From JACQKD01 sp964614265 (lineage in GTDB: Bacteria; Patescibacteriota; Minisyncoccia; Phycocordibacterales; UBA918): 21,241 nt of DNA. Location: the NCBI GenBank assembly GCA_964614265.1, contig CAZTKT010000012.1, forward strand, positions 1 through 21,241. The letters are read 5' to 3'. Position 1 is the first letter of the stretch; each line of letters starts with the position of its first letter. Positions 19,919-21,241 of this stretch are shown one piece after another. The position numbers were made by a program, and so were the translations under genes. Under the pieces are notes generated by a model. It did not search any database. It was not told the origin of the DNA and saw nothing but the letters and a program-made list of their open reading frames with translations.

Positions 19919-20506
19919 CTATTCAGCAATCCAGAGTAGGCCGACCGCCGTTGGTTCAGATTCGCAACCAAATTGGTATGTTGCGCCAACGGTCCCAAAA
20001 TTGACCGCCATGGTCGTGGTGCCCCCAGCAGGAATCAGAACAGAATGGGTGGAACTCAACTGTAGCCTATGCTGCACCGTATCGATATTTTTCACCGTCA
20101 GCTGTGCGCCTTTCTTAGTCTTTAGTACAACCGGCTTCACACGACACTTTGCGCCTATTGTTAGCGTGTCAGTCGCGACTGCAATGCTCTCAAACGTACC
20201 CGAGGAGCGGAAAAACACTTCATCTGAAGCGTTGGCACTAGACTTCTTTGGTCCACCAAAGAGATCTCCCGCAGCACCACCTTCAGGCATCATTGGAGTC
20301 TCAAGTGCCTTTCGTTCCGCCTCCGAAGGCGCAGGTAGTTCTGCAGGATTAGTGCTTGGCACAACAGGCGGTTCTTCTATGATTGGCGAAGAGAGCTCTC
20401 TATACAAAAAGTATCCTAGTGCAAGAGCAATGAGTACCAAAAGAGCAACGACCCCGCGAGCAACGTTACTAACAACTGATCCTCCTTCTGTTGGTGTAAG
20501 TTCCAT
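19919..20506 (-). CDS. Membrane-anchored cupredoxin-like protein
   Basis: The 195-residue protein has a short cytoplasmic N-terminus, one membrane helix (about 16-36, ARGVVALLVLIALALGYFLY), a Pro/Glu-rich linker (about 38-95) and a C-terminal beta-sandwich domain (about 100-195). The latter reads like a cupredoxin: KKGAQLTVKNIDTVQHRLQL, then PAGGTTTMAVNFGTVG and YQFGCESEPTAVGLL. His146 and Cys181 occupy usual copper-ligand places, but the second His and the Met expected after the Cys are absent; Cys121 may form a disulphide with Cys181. The fold is inferred, and copper binding is doubtful. It would face the outside of the cell. The nearest TATACT box is about 100 nt upstream; a closer promoter was not identified. 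Confidence 0.8.
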   Translation of the reverse strand: MELTPTEGGSVVSNVARGVVALLVLIALALGYFLYRELSSPIIEEPPVVPSTNPAELPAPSEAERKALETPMMPEGGAAGDLFGGPKKSSANASDEVFFRSSGTFESIAVATDTLTIGAKCRVKPVVLKTKKGAQLTVKNIDTVQHRLQLSSTHSVLIPAGGTTTMAVNFGTVGATYQFGCESEPTAVGLLWIAE

Positions 20507-20606
20507 ACAGTTTCTTTGTGTTAACCAAAAAATAATTAATTGAATATTGCAAAACTCTCTCTACCACATAGTGTAACATGTTCATTCAAACAGACTGTAT
20601 GCATAT

Positions 20607-20612
20607 AGTATA
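20607..20612 (-). promoter_or_regulatory. TATACT -10-like box upstream of the cupredoxin-like gene
   Basis: TATACT on the minus strand about 100 nt before the start codon, within GCATATAGTATACAC on the plus strand, itself partly palindromic. If used, the mRNA would have a leader of about 95 nt. No matching -35 box is evident. Confidence 0.3.
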
Positions 20613-20689
20613 CACATCTACCACAAAATGCGAGGCCACTAATCCACAGATTGGCACACCGGCACTCCTATAAACAAGTTGTGCGCACT

Positions 20690-20725
20690 AAAGAACCCGC
20701 GAATCTCTATCGCGGGTTCTTTTTT
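20690..20725. terminator. Terminator downstream of rpsT
   Basis: AAAGAACCCGCGA pairs with TCGCGGGTTCTTT around a 7-nt loop. The T-run is better on the plus strand; on the minus strand the tail is TTCTTTAG. Its position 18 nt after the rpsT stop, with no plus-strand gene before it, points to rpsT termination. Confidence 0.8.
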
Positions 20726-20742
20726 CTGGTCTGTACACACAA

Positions 20743-21009
20743 TTATGTGGTCACTCGTGCCACTGCAGCAACGAGTCTTGACTTCTTCCGACTTGCTGTA
20801 TTCGGCTTGATCACTCCTCGCTTTGCCGCCTTATCTATTGCCTGGTATGCCGCTGGTACCAACGCCTGCGCCTCAGTCACCTTTCCTAACATGACCAGTT
20901 TACGAACTTCTTTCACGGCCTCAAGCATTGTCCGCTTACGTCGGACATTAAATACACGCTTATTGAGAGATGCACGATAGGCTTTTTTTGCCCCTTTTGT
21001 AATTGCCAT
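20743..21009 (-). CDS. rpsT: Small ribosomal subunit protein bS20
   Basis: bS20 binds 16S rRNA early in 30S assembly. The 88-residue basic protein has the family pattern: an N-terminal AITKGAKKAYRASLNKRVFNVRRK helix start, a central helix (MLEAVKEVRKLVMLGK) and the near-C-terminal signature KAAKRGVIKPNTASRKKSRLV. Length is typical. The start is supported by GGAGG 6 nt upstream, the clearest Shine-Dalgarno sequence in the window. It appears to be transcribed alone, between a strong terminator upstream and one downstream. Confidence 0.97.
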   Translation of the reverse strand: MAITKGAKKAYRASLNKRVFNVRRKRTMLEAVKEVRKLVMLGKVTEAQALVPAAYQAIDKAAKRGVIKPNTASRKKSRLVAAVARVTT

Positions 21010-21015
21010 AGATTG

Positions 21016-21050
21016 CCTCCGAGTATAGCCTAGGTATCAAAAAAACGCAA
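21016..21050 (-). promoter_or_regulatory. rpsT promoter candidate and Shine-Dalgarno sequence
   Basis: TTGCGT (21045-21050) and TATACT (21022-21027) are 17 nt apart, and GGAGG (21016-21020) follows at once. The -35 box lies inside the 3' arm of the upstream terminator. A start site 7 nt after TATACT would remove GGAGG from the mRNA, so either the box is not used as a -10, or transcription starts earlier. Confidence 0.4.
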
Positions 21051-21074
21051 CCTGCGTTGCGTTTTTTTGATACC
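21033..21074. terminator. Strong bidirectional terminator upstream of rpsT
   Basis: A 19-bp perfect stem (arms 21033-21051 and 21056-21074, loop CTGC) with a GC-rich tip, CGCAAC/GTTGCG, and seven-T runs on both strands. It lies 46 nt after the stop of the minus-strand gene at the right edge and should end that gene's transcript. Confidence 0.93.
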
Positions 21075-21120
21075 CTCTGGGTTATGCATGCATCCGAATC
21101 TATTCGTCGTCGTGAGTGTT

Positions 21121-21241
21121 CTATATCTCCTCAAACTTTGGTCTGACTTTTATGATGACCGTCGATGATCGATCGTCATCCGGGTCTGCAGTGCCTTGTG
21201 TACACGTGAGTGTATAGGTCGCTGACCTTCCAAACAAAGCG
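21121..21241 (-). CDS. C-terminal end of a protein, probably exported, Ig-like (partial)
   Basis: An open frame enters from the right edge and stops with TAG at 21121-21123. Its 39 residues include GRSATYTLTCTQGTADP and end VIIKVRPKFEEI. The alternating S-A-T-Y-T-L-T-C pattern followed by V-x-I-K-V is like the last strands of Ig-like repeats in secreted Parcubacteria proteins. The rest of the gene is outside the window, so function cannot be given. Support comes from the unbroken frame, the plausible beta-strand pattern and the terminator just after it. Confidence 0.7.
   Translation of the reverse strand, partial: ALFGRSATYTLTCTQGTADPDDDRSSTVIIKVRPKFEEI

Overview
The window looks like a piece of a Patescibacteria (Candidate Phyla Radiation, Parcubacteria-type) chromosome. 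The reasons are the compact layout, the short or uncoupled ribosome-binding sites, the particular set of type IV pilus (T4P) genes without a secretin gene, the receiver domain between the two pilus motor ATPases, the GatCA pair, and several short membrane proteins of a style familiar from that group. This placement is inference from gene content; no phylogeny was computed.

Layout, left to right. (1) 1-4.8 kb, minus strand: an initiator-type tRNA-Met, a membrane-anchored protein with a HEPN-like R-N-x3-H motif, gatA, gatC and the NAD-dependent DNA ligase ligA. (2) 4.9-18.1 kb, minus strand: a long T4P locus. In transcription order it runs pilM, pilN-like, pilO-like, a short PilP-like protein, pilB, a CheY-like receiver, pilT, pilC, two tandem pilins, a terminator, then prepilin peptidase pilD and four minor pilins. 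Between the pilins and pilD sits an AAA+/DUF4143 ATPase gene. (3) 18.1-21.2 kb, mixed strands: comF (plus strand, divergent from pilM), tRNA-Ser(GCU), a two-helix membrane protein, two copies of a 58-bp hairpin-bearing repeat, tRNA-Arg(GCG), a membrane-anchored cupredoxin-like protein, rpsT, and the C-terminal end of a further protein at the right edge.

How the genes work together. PilM/N/O and the PilP-like protein form the inner-membrane alignment complex. PilC is the platform, PilB and PilT the extension and retraction motors, PilD processes all six pilins, and ComF next door fits a pilus used for DNA uptake. The CheY-like protein lies exactly where it could tune the motors. GatCA (GatB is not in the window) makes Gln-tRNA or Asn-tRNA by transamidation.

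Most notable observation. The DUF4143 ATPase gene is bracketed by a 50-bp direct repeat (48/50 identical) that is the 5' coding end of pilD. A 34-codon fossil of a pilD start, still preceded by a TATACT box, remains upstream of the ATPase. The working pilD start now overlaps the ATPase stop codon (ATGA). The two repeat differences are both synonymous, which suggests that two diverged pilD alleles were joined by recombination when the ATPase arrived. A second pattern is the hexamer TATACT: by eye, 7 of its 8 minus-strand occurrences lie in intergenic DNA upstream of minus-strand genes, five of them within 12 nt of a start codon (one being the fossil pilD start).
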